Positions 63,990-64,000 of a stretch of DNA of 64,000 bases are shown here, piece after piece. A model generated the notes under the pieces. It had not been told where the DNA came from, did no database searches, and saw only the letters and a list, made by a program, of their open reading frames with translations. The position numbers and the translations under genes were made by a program. Source of the stretch: Amycolatopsis sp. CA-126428 (lineage in GTDB: Bacteria; Actinomycetota; Actinomycetes; Mycobacteriales; Pseudonocardiaceae). The DNA lies in NCBI RefSeq assembly GCF_002904335.1, contig NZ_PPHF01000030.1, positions 248,001-312,000 on the forward strand. The letters are read 5' to 3'. The number at the start of each line of letters is the position of its first letter. The first letter of the stretch is position 1.

Positions 63990-64000
63990 CAGCCTTCTCC

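Overview
The window is high-GC actinobacterial chromosome. Codon use is strongly G/C-ending, and the gene order closely follows the conserved mycobacterial/pseudonocardial segment rsmI - metG - tatD - rpfB - rsmA - ispE - acyl ligase - pth - rplY - prs - glmU - TetR - mfd - mazG. Gene content and protein style point to a Pseudonocardiaceae member, most likely Amycolatopsis or a close relative. That placement is an inference from synteny and sequence feel, not from a database search.

Layout. (1) 1-11710: the 3' end of rsmI, then an accessory island with a very large secreted LamG protein, an RHS/YD-repeat polymorphic toxin carrying a Hint self-processing domain and a short C-terminal toxin, and a translationally coupled small gene that is probably its immunity protein. 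(2) 11758-17682: a TetR/quinone-oxidoreductase pair around a palindromic operator, a pabB-like chorismate enzyme, a degenerate GH25-like protein, and a PadR-controlled DrrAB-type exporter with two operator palindromes. (3) 17735-29130: housekeeping block metG, tatD, rpfB, rsmA, an S-adenosylmethionine riboswitch followed by an orphan MetN-like ABC protein with substituted catalytic residues, ispE, ABC-F, and a fatty-acyl-AMP ligase. (4) 29252-38876 (mostly minus strand): two mini DivIVA-motif proteins, pth, rplY, an F420-type oxidoreductase, prs, glmU, a GGDEF protein and tRNA-Gln, with a lipoprotein and an NmrA-like gene on the plus strand. (5) 39084-50564: accessory metabolism and regulation, including a delta-9 desaturase with TetR, a GNAT remnant, NUDIX, SDR, a serine hydrolase, a sugar dehydrogenase lipoprotein, an alpha/beta hydrolase, a two-component system with a duplication scar, methyltransferase-DedA, and an XRE/LLM divergent pair. 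(6) 50602-57699: mfd, a Scr1-type HTH/DUF397 pair, a SurA-like lipoprotein and mazG. (7) 57765-63989: an ECF sigma/anti-sigma/ABC exporter operon, then a PPOX protein, an SGNH hydrolase and a TetR regulator.

Regulatory themes. At least 14 genes have a TANNNT box 6-8 nt upstream of the start codon, consistent with leaderless transcription. The exact form TAGGCT-N6-start occurs at rsmA, ispE, mfd and a TetR gene. Several intergenic regions carry perfect palindromes next to a regulator gene. A dispersed near-palindrome (GTCCA-N3-TGGAC) recurs across the window, also inside coding genes. No insertion sequence, prophage or CRISPR array was seen.
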